Position numbers and translations under genes: made by a program
Shown: positions 12,370 to 24,341 of the stretch, in pieces
How the letters are laid out: every line of letters begins with the position of its first letter
How positions within the stretch are numbered: position 1 is the stretch's first letter
The notes under the pieces: generated by a model
What the model was told of the DNA's origin: nothing
Databases searched by the model: none
The model's input: only the letters and a program-made list of their open reading frames with translations
NCBI RefSeq assembly: GCF_958979055.1
Contig: NC_084887.1
Coordinates: 27,767,544 to 27,831,543, forward strand
DNA length: 64,000 nucleotides
Reading direction: 5' to 3'
Source: Alnus glutinosa
Taxonomy: Eukaryota; Streptophyta; Magnoliopsida; Fagales; Betulaceae

Positions 12370-12381
12370 TGGTATCAGAGC
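12370..12381 (+). promoter_or_regulatory. Primer-binding site (tRNA-iMet)
   Basis: TGGTATCAGAGC directly follows the 5' LTR and is complementary to the 3' end of plant initiator methionine tRNA, the usual primer of plant copia elements. Confidence 0.92.
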
Positions 12382-12478
12382 AATTCTCAATTGTTTTCTG
12401 ATTCTTGTTTTTCTTTTCACAATCAAAATTGTTTCTTTTCTATAATTCTCAATTGTTTCTCCTCTATTGAATTCTTCG

Positions 12479-15430
12479 ATGGAAAACCTAACCCTAGGTT
12501 CTTCTTCTCTGACAATGGATTGTTCGAATCCATTGTTCCTTCACAATGGTGACAATCCAGGAAATCCTTTGGTTTCTCAGTTGTTAACTGGCGAGAATTA
12601 TTACACATGGAGTCGATCCATGCTAATGGCGCTGACTGCGAAGAACAAAGTTCTCTTCATCAATGGAGGTTTGCCCAAACCTGATCCTGCCAGCTCAGAA
12701 TATTTGCCATGGACGCGATGCAACAATATGGTACTTTCTTGGATTATTAATTCTGTTTCCAAAGAAATTTCTATTAGTATCATATCTGTTGATACCGCTG
12801 AGGCAATGTGGAATGATCTAAAGATCGTTTTTCACAACAAAATGGTCCTAGAATTTTTCAAATTCAAAAGTCTATTTCAGACTTAAGACAAGAAAATTTA
12901 TCAGTGAGTAGTTATTTCACTGTTTTAAAGGGGTTGTGGGATGAATTGATTCACTATAAACCCTTACCACCGTGCACATGTGGTACTATGAAAGTTCATA
13001 ATGAATATCTGCAACAAGAGCATGTCATGCAATTCTTGATGGGCTTGAATGAGTCTTATGCCCATACTCGAGGTCAAATTTTGATGCTCAATCCTCTTCC
13101 ACCAATCAACACAGTATTTTCTCTAGTTATTCAAGAAGAAAGGCAGAAAGAAGTTTATACTGCTATTGGTTCTAGTAACCATAATTCTGCTGCTTTGTTC
13201 ACAAAATCTGTTGCTTCTGATGCTTCTGCAACACCAAGAAATCGTCCTGTCAAGAACAATTCATTCCACAAAGACCGTCCTGTTTGTAGTCATTGCGGGG
13301 TATCTGGTCACACCATGGAGAAGTGCTATAGATTGCATGGCTTTCCTCCTGGTTTCAAATTTAATAAAGGGAAAAATGCTGCTGAATCCTCTGCCAATCA
13401 AGTTTCAGATTTTTTTGAAACTTCCGGAAATCAAATCTCATCTTCACTGCCATTTACTCAAGAGCAATGTCAGAAACTCATGGCTCTCATCACACCTTCT
13501 TCTGAAGTCAGTTCTGCCAATCACCTTGTTGCCAACATGTCAGGTAACTCTGCTCCTAATTTTCTTCATTCTGTTTTCTCCTCCATAACTTCTTTCAAAA
13601 AGGCTTTAATATCAAATTCTTGTTCTTGGATCATAGATACAGGAGCTACAGATCATATGATTTGTTCTTTCTCATTGTTTACTACTGTTATTGCTTCTGT
13701 TTCCAAACTGGTTAAACTGCCAAATGGAAATTTTGTTCCAGTTACACATATTGGTACCGTGAGATTATCTTCTACACTCATTCTCACAAATGTTCTATAT
13801 GTTCCATCTTTCTCTTTTAATCTCATATCTGTTAGCCAACTCACCAAGAATGTTTCCTGTTGTTTGTTGTTTTTTGCTAACACTTGTTATATACAGCTTC
13901 TACATCCTTGGAAGACGATTGGAGTGGGTAGAGAATCTGGAGGTCTTTTCCACTTACAGTGCACACCTGATTTTTCCATTCCTTGTCTTCCATCTACCAC
14001 TCAAAGCTTTTCTGTCACTACTTCAGTTCCCTCCAGTACATGGCATTGCCGGTTGGGACATCTCTCGGATGCTCGCATGAAACTCCTCAGTTTACAACAT
14101 TCTCAAATATCTTTTCAGTCAAATAAATGTTGTAATGTTTGCCCTTTGGCAAAACAACATAGAGTAGCTTTTCCCATTAGTCATTCCATTTCTGCTAATC
14201 CTTTTGATTTAGTACATTGTGACATTTGGGGTCCATATTCTACTGCATCTCTTACAGGTGCAAAGTACTTTCTCACAATTGTAGATGATTGTACTCGTTA
14301 TACTTGGGTCCATTTAATGAATAATAAAGCTCAAGTTCGTTCTCTTTTGCGTTCATTTTTTCAATTGCTTGTTACTCAATTTCAATGTAAGATTAAGTGC
14401 ATTCGTAGTGATAATGGTGTGGAATTTCAAATGACAGAATTTTTTCAATCTCAAGGAATTATCCATCAATTGAGTTGTGTTGAAACACCTCAACAGAATT
14501 CTGTTGTTGAAAGGAAGCATCAACATCTTTTGAATGTTGCTAGATCTTTACGTTTTCAAGCTCATTTACCTCTAATTTTTTGGGGTGAATGTGTACTCAC
14601 TGCTGCCTATATAATCAACCGTATTCCCACCCCTATTTTGTCCAACATTTCTCCTTTTGAGAAACTTTTTCATACCCCTCCTTCTTTTTCTCATTTTCGA
14701 GTTTTTGGATGTCTTTGTTTTGCTTCTACCTTAGCTCATCATCGTACTAAATTTGCTCCTCGTGCCAAGTCTTGTATTTTTATTGGTTATCCTTTTGGCA
14801 TCAAAGGTTATAAGGTTTTTGATATTCAAACCAACTCAATTATTGTTTCCCGTGATGTTATTTTTCATGAATCTGTTTTTCCTTACAAGACATCTCATTT
14901 TCCTCCTTCTGATGATTTTGTTTCCTCCTCTGTTTTGCCTATTTCAGTTCCTGCTGATGATTTTGTTTTTCCTAATAATTCAGTTTCTTCTCATACCAAT
15001 CATATTTCAGATTCTGTTCCTATTTCTCTCACTGATAATGTTTCAGATTCTATTGATAATGTGATTTCTTCCAATTCCAATTCCAATGATACTTCTCTTG
15101 CTGTTCCTATTCGCCAGTCTTCTCGAATTAGACAGAAACCCAATTACTTACATGACTATCACTGTCAATTGGTGACCTCTTCCTCTACTTCACTGCAGCC
15201 ATCTTCCAATCTTGCAGATCAGTCTATACAAGGTACATCTCATGCTCTTTCTTCTGTTTTATCATATGACCGATTGTCTCCATCTCATAAACATTTTGCT
15301 CTCTCCATTTCTACTTCTTTTGAATCTCAATTTTTTCACCAAGTTGTCAAACATGCTTGTTGGCGTGAAGCTATGCAGTCTGAGATAGATGCCTTAGAAT
15401 CCAATCATACTTGGACTCTTACTCATCTTC
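12479..15430 (+). pseudogene. Copia gag-protease-integrase region (frameshifted)
   Basis: Gag starts at the ATG at 12479 and stays in frame to 12886; a one-base loss around 12820 shifts the frame, and the rest of the polyprotein is open from about 12840 (second frame) to 15430. Visible domains: zinc knuckle CSHCGVSGHTMEKC (about 13288), aspartic protease DTGATDH (about 13636), pre-integrase H-C zinc region (about 14044-14140), and integrase with catalytic Asp near 14221 (HCDIWGP), Asp near 14409 (RSDNG) and Glu near 14510 (VVERKH). The frame ends at the nested insertion at 15431. Not autonomous as it stands. Confidence 0.92.
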
Positions 15431-16065
15431 TGTAGCGCCCCAGATTTTAAGACATAAATTATAATGGTTTAGATTAATTTTAAAACATTTTTAATAAGGA
15501 AAAAGAATAACTACGATTATTTATAAATGTGTATTTTGTTTGTAGAAACGTTTATAGTTGCAATTTGATAAAAACTCAAAACAGACCTTAAACTTTGGAA
15601 TAACGGAAACAGGGTCAAACGAACTCCGTTTTGATCGATTCAAAATTCCGAACGCTCATCTTGAAGTCCTCTAGCTACCCTCCAAATTTCATAATTTTTG
15701 GACTCCATTTGATACCCAAAAACATTCGTGAAAAATAGGACCCCTGTTCTGGACGGAAATTCACATTATTCTTTAATGGGCTATCTTTGGACTTAACCCA
15801 ACCCATTCCAATTGCTATCTACAAACCCAACCCACATTTCACATGTTAAATTCACATTATTCATTATTGGGCCATCTTTGAACTTAACTCAACCCATTCC
15901 AATTGCTATCTACAAACCCAACCCACCTTTGAGAAAATAGTAATTTCCTTGAGTGAGAAACTAGGCATAGTAAATTGGTCTAGCAATGAGAATGGTTAAA
16001 TAATAATAATAATAATAATAATAATGTTAGAATAATATATTAAGGTTTGAGTGCATTGTGATAGG

Positions 16066-16165
16066 TAAATTTGAGTGCATTGTGGTAGGTAAGTTTGAGT
16101 GCATTTTTGAGTGCATTGTGGTAGGTAAGTTTGAGTGCATTTTTGAGTGCATTGTGGTAGGTAAG
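16066..16165. repeat. Short tandem repeat in nested LTR
   Basis: Units of the type GAGTGCATTGTGGTAGGTAAGTT are repeated about four times with small changes, some separated by GAGTGCATTTTT. Confidence 0.75.
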
Positions 16166-16397
16166 GTTAATTCCCATCCATTGGATCAAAATGTGTCTAC
16201 TTGATCCTAACCATTCATTCTCTTATAAATAGAACCCAAAATGGAACACAATACCCATCAAGTTTCACTCACACACACACCTAAGGCCAAGAGAGAAAAT
16301 GGTGAGATTTGTGTAGTTTTGTGTGGTTTAAGGCTTAAAGTGTGAGCTAGGAAGTATTTTGGTAAAAGCTCGATTCCGATGCTAATGGGAAGTCCAA

Positions 16398-16580
16398 GTA
16401 AGGGAACCCTCTACCCCTTCTCAAATTATTATATTATTTTAATTATTCCTTTATTTGCGTAAGGGAACCCTCTACCCCTTCTCAAATTATTATATTATTT
16501 TAATTATTCCTTTATTTGCGTAAGGGAACCCTCTACCCCTTCTCAAATTATTATATTATTTTAAATATTCCTTTATTTGC
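16398..16580. repeat. Three 61-bp direct repeats
   Basis: The unit beginning GTAAGGGAACCCTCTACCCC and ending TTCCTTTATTTGC occurs three times head to tail (16398, 16459, 16520) with almost no change. They lie downstream of the putative TATA box, so inside the LTR's transcribed part. Confidence 0.92.
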
Positions 16581-17139
16581 AAAATTTCGATTAACTATTT
16601 TGATTCGGTATTTCAAATTATTTTATTTATATAAAGGATTTGTTAGTTTTGATATGAAAGTTTTGAGTATAAAAATGATATTCTTGAAATCGTGATTTTG
16701 AGTAAAAAACCCTCCAACACGTTGCCCTATATATACTAGTAAAGAATGAGAAAGTTTTGTGAGAAGTTATACAAGAAAAGAATGAGAAAGTTTTGGGAGA
16801 AAACTCTTTGAGTTATATATAAAGGAGAAATATTTTTGAAAAGGGCACGTGTGTGGAGGAGACTATTATTTGGGCCCTAGACCCGCAGAGATTCGAGACC
16901 CTTCAAGATTTAGCTCGGTACCGTAGCTCGAGATGGAAGCGCACCCGCTGGTTCGCTTAGTGACAGCGGTATCTGTCTCTATGTCAGTCTAAGTGCACTT
17001 CAATTAATTAGCTGACGGGGGTGGGGCCTGTGGCCACAGGTAAACCGCGTTACTCACCCAAGGTCAACGCATCGACCGCGCAACCCTACGTACACAGGGC
17101 GTAATAGTGTATTGGGCATACTATGAGTAATGATTATTT

Positions 17140-17142
<3 letters not shown>

Positions 17143-17234
<92 letters not shown>
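17143..17234. repeat. (TA)n tract
   Basis: About 46 uninterrupted TA dinucleotides. Open frames through it encode only alternating Ile-Tyr and are artefacts. Length may be unreliable in the assembly. Confidence 0.95.
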
Positions 17235-17237
<3 letters not shown>

Positions 17238-17710
17238 CTTGTGTATAAAAAGGGAGTTTTTGACAAATGTTTGGAGATTTATAAAAGGGAGTTTTTGACA
17301 AATGTTTTGGAGATATTTAAAAGAAGTTTTTGACAATTGTTTGAAGATTTTCAAAAGAATTTAACTCAACTGTTTTATGGTTGAGGATTCCTTACTGAGC
17401 ATGTTTTTGTGCTCACCCCTTATTTTGTTTTTGTTTTCAGGTTATGAACAGAGAGACGTAGGTGGCCGGGATGGGATCTAGGAATGCATTAGGACATTTC
17501 ATTTATATTACCCAAAATTTTCAGTTATTGTATCTTTTACAATTAAATGACCGTTTCCGCATTTATTAAAAACTCTGATATTTTGAAACCATTATTATTT
17601 TATTTATTTAAATCAGCATACTAGTTAAGATATTTGGCAGACCTTACGAATCTTTGCAGTTTAAAGAGAAAAGTGACGAACCTAACCCTTTGCGGTTTGG
17701 GGGCGTTACA

Positions 17711-19142
17711 TCTTCCTTCCGAAAAAACACCCATTGGTTGTAAATGGGTGTATAAGATCAAACATCGAGCTGATGGTTCTGTTGAAAGGTATAAAGCCCG
17801 TTTAGTAGCTAAGGGTTTTACTCAATGCGAAGGTTTGGATTATTTTGAAACCTTTTCTCCTGTTGCCAAGATGACAACTGTTCGATGTCTTCTTGCCTTA
17901 GCTGCTGTTCACAACTGGAAGCTTCACCAACTTGATGTGAATAATGCATTCTTGCATGGAGACTTGGATGAAGATGTCTTTATGCAATTACCTCTTGGAT
18001 TTGCTAGTAAGGGGGAGACTCGGGTATGCAAACTCAACAAGTCTCTTTATGGTTTAAAACAGGCATCGAGACAATGGTTTTCTAAATTTTCAAATACCCT
18101 ACTTCTTCATGGCTTTACTCAGTCCAAGGCCGACTATTCATTGTTCACTAAAACCATTGGTTCTTCTTTCATTGCCTTATTAGTTTATGTCGATGACATA
18201 GTTTTGGCCAGCAATGATTCCAAGATTATTGATGAGCTTATTGTGTTCCTAAACACTCAGTTCAAGCTTAAGGACTTAGGTCCTCTCAAATTCTTTCTTG
18301 GTCTTGAGGTAGCCCGCAGCAGCAAAGGCATTGCAATTTGTCAACGCAAATTTGCACTTGAAATTCTCAATGATGCAGGTCAATTGGTAGCTAAACCTGC
18401 TAAGTTTCCTATGGAACCAAATGTTCATTTTTCTGCTACTGAGGGTGCTTTACTTGAGGATCCTACTGTTTACAGAAGGTTAATTGGTAGACTATTATAC
18501 CTTACTACAACTCGGCCAGATTTGACGTATTCTGTACACACTCTCAGTCAATTTATGCAGTCTCCTAGGCAGCCTCATATGCAAGCTGCTCTTCGGGTCC
18601 TTAGATACATCAAATCTGCTCCTGGCCAGGGATTATTTTTTCCTTCTTCTTCAACTTGTCATCTTAAAGCCTTTTGTGACTCTGATTGGGCTGCTTGCCC
18701 GGATACTAGAAGATCAATTACTGGTTTTTGTGTGTTCCTTGGTTCCTCTTTGATCTCATGGAAGTCTAAAAAGCAACACACGGTCTCAAGATCTTCAGCT
18801 GAGGCTGAGTATCGTTCAATGGCTGCTGTCACTTGTGAACTCACATGGCTCTTCCAGCTACTCACGGATCTTCATGTCATTCATTCTTCCGCTGCTCTTC
18901 TTTTTTGTGACAGTAAGGCTGCTCTTCACATTGCAGCCAACCCTGTCTACCACGAGCGCACAAAGCATATAGAGATCGATTGCCATATTGTGCGTGAGAA
19001 GATTCAACAAGGCTTACTCCGGACTTTGCATGTTTCCTCTGCAAACCAGCTTGCTGACATTTTTACAAAGTCTCTTGGTTCTGTTCTTTTCCATTCTTTA
19101 TTATCCAAGATGAACGTTATGGATATCCATTGTCCATCTTGA
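17711..19142 (+). pseudogene. Copia reverse transcriptase/RNase H region
   Basis: Continuation of the copia polyprotein after the nested insertion, open to the stop at 19140-19142. The reverse transcriptase has the usual KARLVAKGF block (about 17797) and catalytic YVDD (18187-18198); RNase H has CDSDW (about 18673), AEAEY (about 18800) and DSKAA (about 18910). Cut off from gag and integrase by the 2.28-kb insertion, it cannot be made as one polyprotein. Confidence 0.92.
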
Positions 19143-19149
19143 GGGGGAG
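19141..19149 (+). promoter_or_regulatory. Polypurine tract
   Basis: GAGGGGGAG lies directly before the 3' LTR, at the position of the plus-strand primer of copia elements. Confidence 0.9.
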
Positions 19150-19385
19150 TATTAGATTGTATTTTTATACGTGTTAGTTATTTTTCTGTTTCCTTAGTTA
19201 TGTAGGTTAGTTGAGAGCTTACTCTGTTTTTACTTCTTTGTAATTCAGTATAAATACTAAAACAGTTAGTTGTAATCTTAAGCTTGATCAATACAGAATT
19301 ACTGAATACATGATTTCCACATTCTCTCTCTCGCACAGTTCTTACTTCTGTTCTTCATTGATCACTCAATATCAGAAATTCAATA
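19150..19385 (+). repeat. 3' LTR of copia element
   Basis: 236 bp, one mismatch to the 5' LTR, followed by the second copy of the CCAAC TSD and the remainder of GH81-1. Confidence 0.95.
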
Positions 19386-20538
19386 CCAACCATGGCTCAA
19401 TTGTATCCTTCAGAAACTTCCTTATCTTAGGAATCACCTCAAAAAAATCCACCTCCTCTGCTATCAATGCCAACCTTGCCGCTCTTGCAATCAATTTCCC
19501 GTAAAAATAAGACGAATTGGTTGCTATCGTCGAATTCAAAGCATCAACATCCGCAGAAAGTGCATCGATAATCTCAGCATATGATTCTTCTTTGATACCT
19601 CTAATTGAATGCCAATTTACAGGCACTGGGGCTGGTTTCAATCCCCACGAATCTCCAACCACACCAACAAGTTCACCATCAATACTCTTATACTTAAAAT
19701 CCTCCAAGACAGTAACTTTAGAATCATCACCGTCTAGTAGCCGAAGATGAAGAGGGTGAGCTAACATGAGCAAATCCCCCCACCCCTTCTTCTCCCATTT
19801 GTATTCCAAGCAAAATGGCTTAGTGAATACAGCATTACCGGAAACCGGGTAACAAGAACTGAACCGGTCGAGAATCGCCTCGTGTCTTGGATCGGAGTCT
19901 GGCAACGCTGCAATCCGAATTATGCCCGAAAACCCAGTAGAAGAGATCAAAGAGAGGCTTTGTGAGAGACTGATCGGCGAGGACGTGTATATGAGCCATG
20001 TCTGGTCGTTGTTGAGCTTGACGATGTGCTTAGTGAGAGCAGTGTTTGATGAAAATGAGAGAATGGCATGGATGGTTGATATCGAAATGGCGGTGCCGCC
20101 GGAGACGAAACAAGTCAGAAACGGGCTTCCCCGGACGAGGAAGAACCTCAGGTTGGAAGAGGGGAAGTCCAGAGTGACACTGAGATCACTAAAGGAGGAG
20201 ATAATATGCGTTTTTTGAGCATCTGGGTGGGTGTTTACTGAGGCGGAGATGGTGAGGTCAGGGTTGAAAACCTGGTAGATGAAAGCTGAGTTGAAGAAGC
20301 GAGATGGGTAGGAGAGAGAAAGAGAGGAGAGGGAGGATTTTATGAGGTAGGGGTGGATGTACTCAGGCTGGTCACCATTTTTTAAGGTGAAGTTTTGGAA
20401 GAAAGAGTTTGTGGGGGGTGGGATGGAGAGGAGTGCAGGGGAGAAGAAGATGGAGGGGTCGGGGAGGACTGTGGACTGGATTCGAGGGAAGAGGAATGGT
20501 CCGAAAGGTTGGATTTGTGGTGGTGGTGATTCTGACAT

Positions 20539-23241
20539 GATTGGGATTTTAGGTGAATCAGGTGGTGGTAGAGATGGTGGGGGTGTTGGAGGTTTGCGAC
20601 GTCTACTCTTTTTGGAGAATAAGGTTTGTGAGGAAGTATATATATATATAGGAGTTTAATAATTTGTTGTACAGAGTGGACAAGTTGCTGGTTTAGATTT
20701 GGTAGGTGGAAAGGAGGAGGAAAGTTGTTGGTTTTATGGAAGGAATGGGGGAATGGTGGAAGATGGATATGAGAGGACTAAGAAGAAGGTTGAATTGAAA
20801 GTGAAGTTGAGAAGGGTATGAGAATATGTGAAAATTGTAAGTTTATGTAAATGAATGTGAGAAGGAAGGCATATCAAAGTGGGGACTGGGGATGGATTCA
20901 TCACGCTTGAGAGGTAAAGAATTGAATGTAAATGGAGAAAGGTTTAATTAGGGCCTTATTAATAACAATGTACTTGTCTTTTAAAAGAAGAAAACACTCA
21001 CAAACCTAATGGAAGGTAAATTTACACCTTTTTATAAGGGAATCATCATTACCAGCAAAAAAAGGTTAGGAGGGAATCCACATTTCCTTGAGTCTTATAT
21101 ATTTCTAGGGTATCTATCTAGTCTTTTCTTACTGTATTATCATGTTTTGACTGTATCGTACTATATATGTATGTCATTTAATACCCAAGAAATCCCCTAT
21201 CATTGGTTCAAGTTCAAATCTAATGTTAAATAAATTGAGGAATTTCAAGGATATTTAGAACTAGAGAGATTTAGGCAACATGACTTCCTATAACCACTTA
21301 TTTTTCAGGAGTATATTTATGCACTAGCTATCATAGTGATTTTGTTAGAAAATGTAGCTTATGATTATAAATCTAGTTTGTACATGGATTCCCCCAACTT
21401 AAGTCCAACTAAACAAGATAATTTTTTAGGATTTCCAAAAATCTTTAAATATTACGCCCATCCAAACGCCCCCACTGGGGTATTGCACGACCTACAGTAC
21501 CTAAAATTTATGTGTTTTGTTTGTAATGAATGGTTAAGAGTGTGCTACATCATCAATATTTTTAAAAATAATGAAAGAAAACAGGGGTTGACCACCTTTA
21601 TCAACTATTTAGGAGTGGTCAACTACTCCATCATTTGTTTTAGGATGATCAGCCACTATCGTGAATTGTTTGGAGATGGCCAATCACCCTCATTAACTGT
21701 TTAGGGGTGGTCCTCATTGACTACTTTGAGGGTAGTCTAACCACCATTAAAACAATTTATAAGAGTGACCAATCACTTCTACCGGGATAGAACCAAGATG
21801 TTTATTTACTGGGGCCAGGCATAATTCTAAAACCTCTACCATGCTTGCATCCACAAAATTAGTTCTAATGAAAAAAAAAAAAAAATTATTAAATATATGC
21901 CAAATATCAAGCTATTCGAGAAGAAACCTGAAGAAGGTAGTGAATTAAAGAAAACTAGTAAAATAAGTAATTTATAGGTTGCATTCGGGGGTCATCTCGT
22001 TCAAACAAAAAACTTATTGTTCAAACGAGGACCTATTGAAATATGAACTACATGCACCAACACCAAACCCTTCCTCCATATCCACACAACACCAAAACAA
22101 CCCATACTCAACATCAAAACACCCACTACGAAAGCAAAAATCCAATCTTTTTCCCACAACCCTAATTTTTATACTTACCTTATTTCACCAAAACCACAAC
22201 AATAACAACTCAATATATTCCATAAACACAACCATAACTCAAATAATCTAGTATAGTCACAAACACAACTGTAATGCCCCCAAATTATTTTGCAATAAAA
22301 AACTCTTAAGCATTACCACTAACTCCTCATCATTAGGTCATTACAACAGAAAGCGTGTATCTTTTTTTCTTTTTCTTTTTCTTTTTTCCTTTTTTTTCTG
22401 TAAACCATGCAAAGAATATAATCATTCGAATTTAAAACCGTAGCCACTACTAAACCGTCAAAGCATAATACCTCACACTAAAACACAAAAGTCCATGACT
22501 TGGTAAGTAAAATTTCGCGTGAAGAAGAGTTATGGAGTGAACCATTATCAGTTTGAGACAAAGGTAAAACTTCACATCCAGTAGTTCATAAGTCAATATG
22601 ATAAGACAAAAATCATTATGATGCAATGCATAGATACATATTCATATTACAGGTCATAACTATGTTCGATATAGCCTATTTGTGTCCTTAACCTCTTCAA
22701 GATAAGGTTTACGCATCCTATGGGACCTTTAGTACATTTTCGGTGCCCTGGCAATGCAAATAACAAGCCATCTCTTAGTTTCCCGACCCCGAGTGATCCA
22801 CCCAACAAGTGATGCTGCAAGGGAGAGAGAGAGAGGGAGAGAGAGAGCTTATAGGCATCACAACACAAAGACACCGCGCACTCTGACAAAGTACTTCCTA
22901 GATAGACAATGTTCTGTAGTATTTCTGACATATATCTGACAAGTTAGGGGTTCCTAACATTGGGTAGATATATGCAAAGGAGAGGAATTTCTAAAAGCAA
23001 ATCAGTTTTGCAATTAATCAAATACTTGACAAGGTTAAAGTGGCAGTGGAATAGAAATAAAATTCTGTAAATTAGACTGGAAAAGGAAAGGCAAAAAAAA
23101 AAAAAAGGTCCAATAACTATATTCTAACACCTCCAGGCTCCAACAACAATTTTTACCAAGCTTCAGCTATAATCTATGGAAGAATTATGTAGAATCTAGC
23201 TTTTACCTTCGGGCATGATTCCCATGAGGCAATAACTAGAA
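20539..23241. other. GH81-1 upstream region, duplicated upstream of GH81-3
   Basis: No gene supported. The block aligns with 51417-53960 through most of its length. It holds a (TA) stretch at 20638-20650 (possible TATA region), an AT-rich part, a run of imperfect 35-40 bp repeats at about 21585-21780 (GGAGTGGTCAACTACTCC-like units), an LTR-like start TGTAATGCCCCC at 22273 (TGTAACGCCCCC at 52999), and (GA)n at about 22820-22850. The last 200 bp (about 23040-23232) also match the GH81-1 3' flank near 10600-10780, marking a unit boundary. Confidence 0.6.
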
Positions 23242-23977
23242 GGGTTAAACACCTTTTTAGTCCTTGAGTTTTGGGAACTTTATTTTTTAGTCCCTGAGTT
23301 TCAATTCGCATAACAGATGATACCTCAGTTTTGGGAAATGACCAAATAAGTACCTCAGTTAACTTCTCCGTCCAAAAACTAACGGCTCGCCACATCACTG
23401 ACACTTAGCACCACTAGAATGTCGACACCTATCCAGTGAAACACGTCAGCATCCACTTAATTTCCAAATCACCCAAACACCTCCATATCACACACTCACG
23501 TCATTTGTTTATTTTGGGGGGAAAACTATTTTCTGCAATTTAAGAAACTCAAATATTTCAAACAAAAAAACTTAAATCATTTCATCGTTAATCTGAGAAA
23601 GAAATCAAAATCCCTAAAATGAACTTGTGAAGTGAAGAAGTGAAGAACCCTAATCCCTAAAATCCCTCTCGACCGACTCTCTCTCGACCGGCCGACTCCC
23701 TCCCGGACGTCGAAGAAAGGGGATTTCACTTAACCTCGGCCGGACGTCGAAGAAAGTGGATTTCGCTCGCTCATCAAGTCAGCACATTCCGAGGTATTTT
23801 GCCCATTTTTGTGTTTTTAGAAATTTGTTTCATGCTATATATATATATGGATTGTGTATTGTGATTGTCGGTTGAATCTTTGTTTTGGTTTTTGGAACAA
23901 ATGCTTGTCGGTTGTTGGGCAAAGTGATGAGGTTATAAAAACCGAAACTTTCGATTGTTGTGGGTGGATAAAAGTTG
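23242..23977. repeat. Left TIR of MULE
   Basis: About 736 bp matching the right end in inverted orientation, up to GGGTGGATAAAAGTTG. It lacks about 65 bp present in the right TIR around 30460-30530. Confidence 0.85.
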
Positions 23978-24256
23978 GGTAGGGCCTGACCATCATCTCG
24001 TGTTTTTGTCTTTTGTTGGGTAAAGAAAACCAACAACCAGTTTGGTTGGGTTGTTGTCCAGCACATTGCATTTTGGAATGTATTACTTTATTGCATATAT
24101 ATCTTTATCTGTTTACTGTGTTTGTGGTTGCACATGTTGGCCAAAAGGGTCCCAACTGTGCAAAAGGGAACAATAAAGTACAAAAAGCACTATACATCCT
24201 GTCTTTTAAGGTTTTAAGAAGCATCTACAATATGAAAATTATTGATTGACGCATAC

Positions 24257-24341
24257 AACTCCAATGGTGTTGTTCACAAGGTTATCAATATTTTCTGCTT
24301 TAGCTTTATAAAGCATCTGCTTGACAACCAAGCCTCCCATG
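24257..24341 (-). pseudogene. Captured exon of a SERAC1-like alpha/beta-hydrolase
   Basis: After a CTGCAG acceptor the minus strand reads MGGLVVKQMLYKAKAENI and on to NTIGV, then a GTATGC donor. This resembles the nucleophile-elbow exon of plant SERAC1-like lipases/hydrolases (GHSMGG; the Ser codon would be split at the splice site). Only one exon with its flanking intron sequence is recognisable, between the left TIR and the transposase gene, so it looks like a genomic fragment captured by the MULE. The rest of 24000-25250 was not identified. Confidence 0.6.

Larger units (their letters stand above)
15431..17710. mobile_element. Solo-LTR-like insertion nested in the copia element
   Basis: 2,280 bp with TGTAGCGCCC at one end and GGGGCGTTACA at the other, flanked by a 5-bp TSD TCTTC (15426-15430 and 17711-17715). 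The copia reverse-transcriptase frame resumes exactly after it. TG...CA ends, 5-bp TSD and no coding region point to a solo LTR, probably of a Ty3/gypsy element with long LTRs. A TATA-like CTTATAAATAG is at about 16212. Internal repeats are listed separately. Confidence 0.75.
12134..19385 (+). mobile_element. Ty1/copia LTR retrotransposon in GH81-1
   Basis: 236-bp LTRs at 12134-12369 and 19150-19385, TSD CCAAC at 12129-12133 and 19386-19390. Primer-binding site and polypurine tract are present. Domain order gag, protease, integrase, reverse transcriptase, RNase H is that of Ty1/copia. Net length without the nested insertion is about 4.97 kb. The LTRs differ at one site, indicating recent insertion. 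LTR ends are TA...TA rather than TG...CA. Confidence 0.95.
11209..20538 (-). pseudogene. GH81-1, endo-1,3-beta-glucanase split by a copia element
   Basis: The 5' part (19391-20538) and 3' part (11209-12133) form one GH81 frame, continuous after removal of the 7.25-kb insertion and one 5-bp TSD (CCAAC). The break lies in the segment reading DTIEPWLDGTF in GH81-3. Active-site motifs YNDHHYH and NQESTSEA are intact. A second lesion is older or independent: relative to GH81-3, 29 bp containing the start codon and the first codons are missing (junction near 20627), so the first remaining in-frame ATG is at 20538. Closest copy is GH81-3. Probably non-functional. Confidence 0.9.

Noticed and set aside
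16398-16580. Three evenly spaced direct repeats as a CRISPR-like array
   Set aside because: Units are contiguous without spacers and lie in an LTR of a plant genome.
17130-17354. Open frames encoding alternating Ile-Tyr across the (TA)n tract, and similar ones at 41161-41245
   Set aside because: Trivial translation of dinucleotide repeats.
19391-20538. 5' half of GH81-1 as a separate short gene
   Set aside because: It is continuous with 11209-12133 once the copia element and its TSD are removed, and its last codons come from the LTR.
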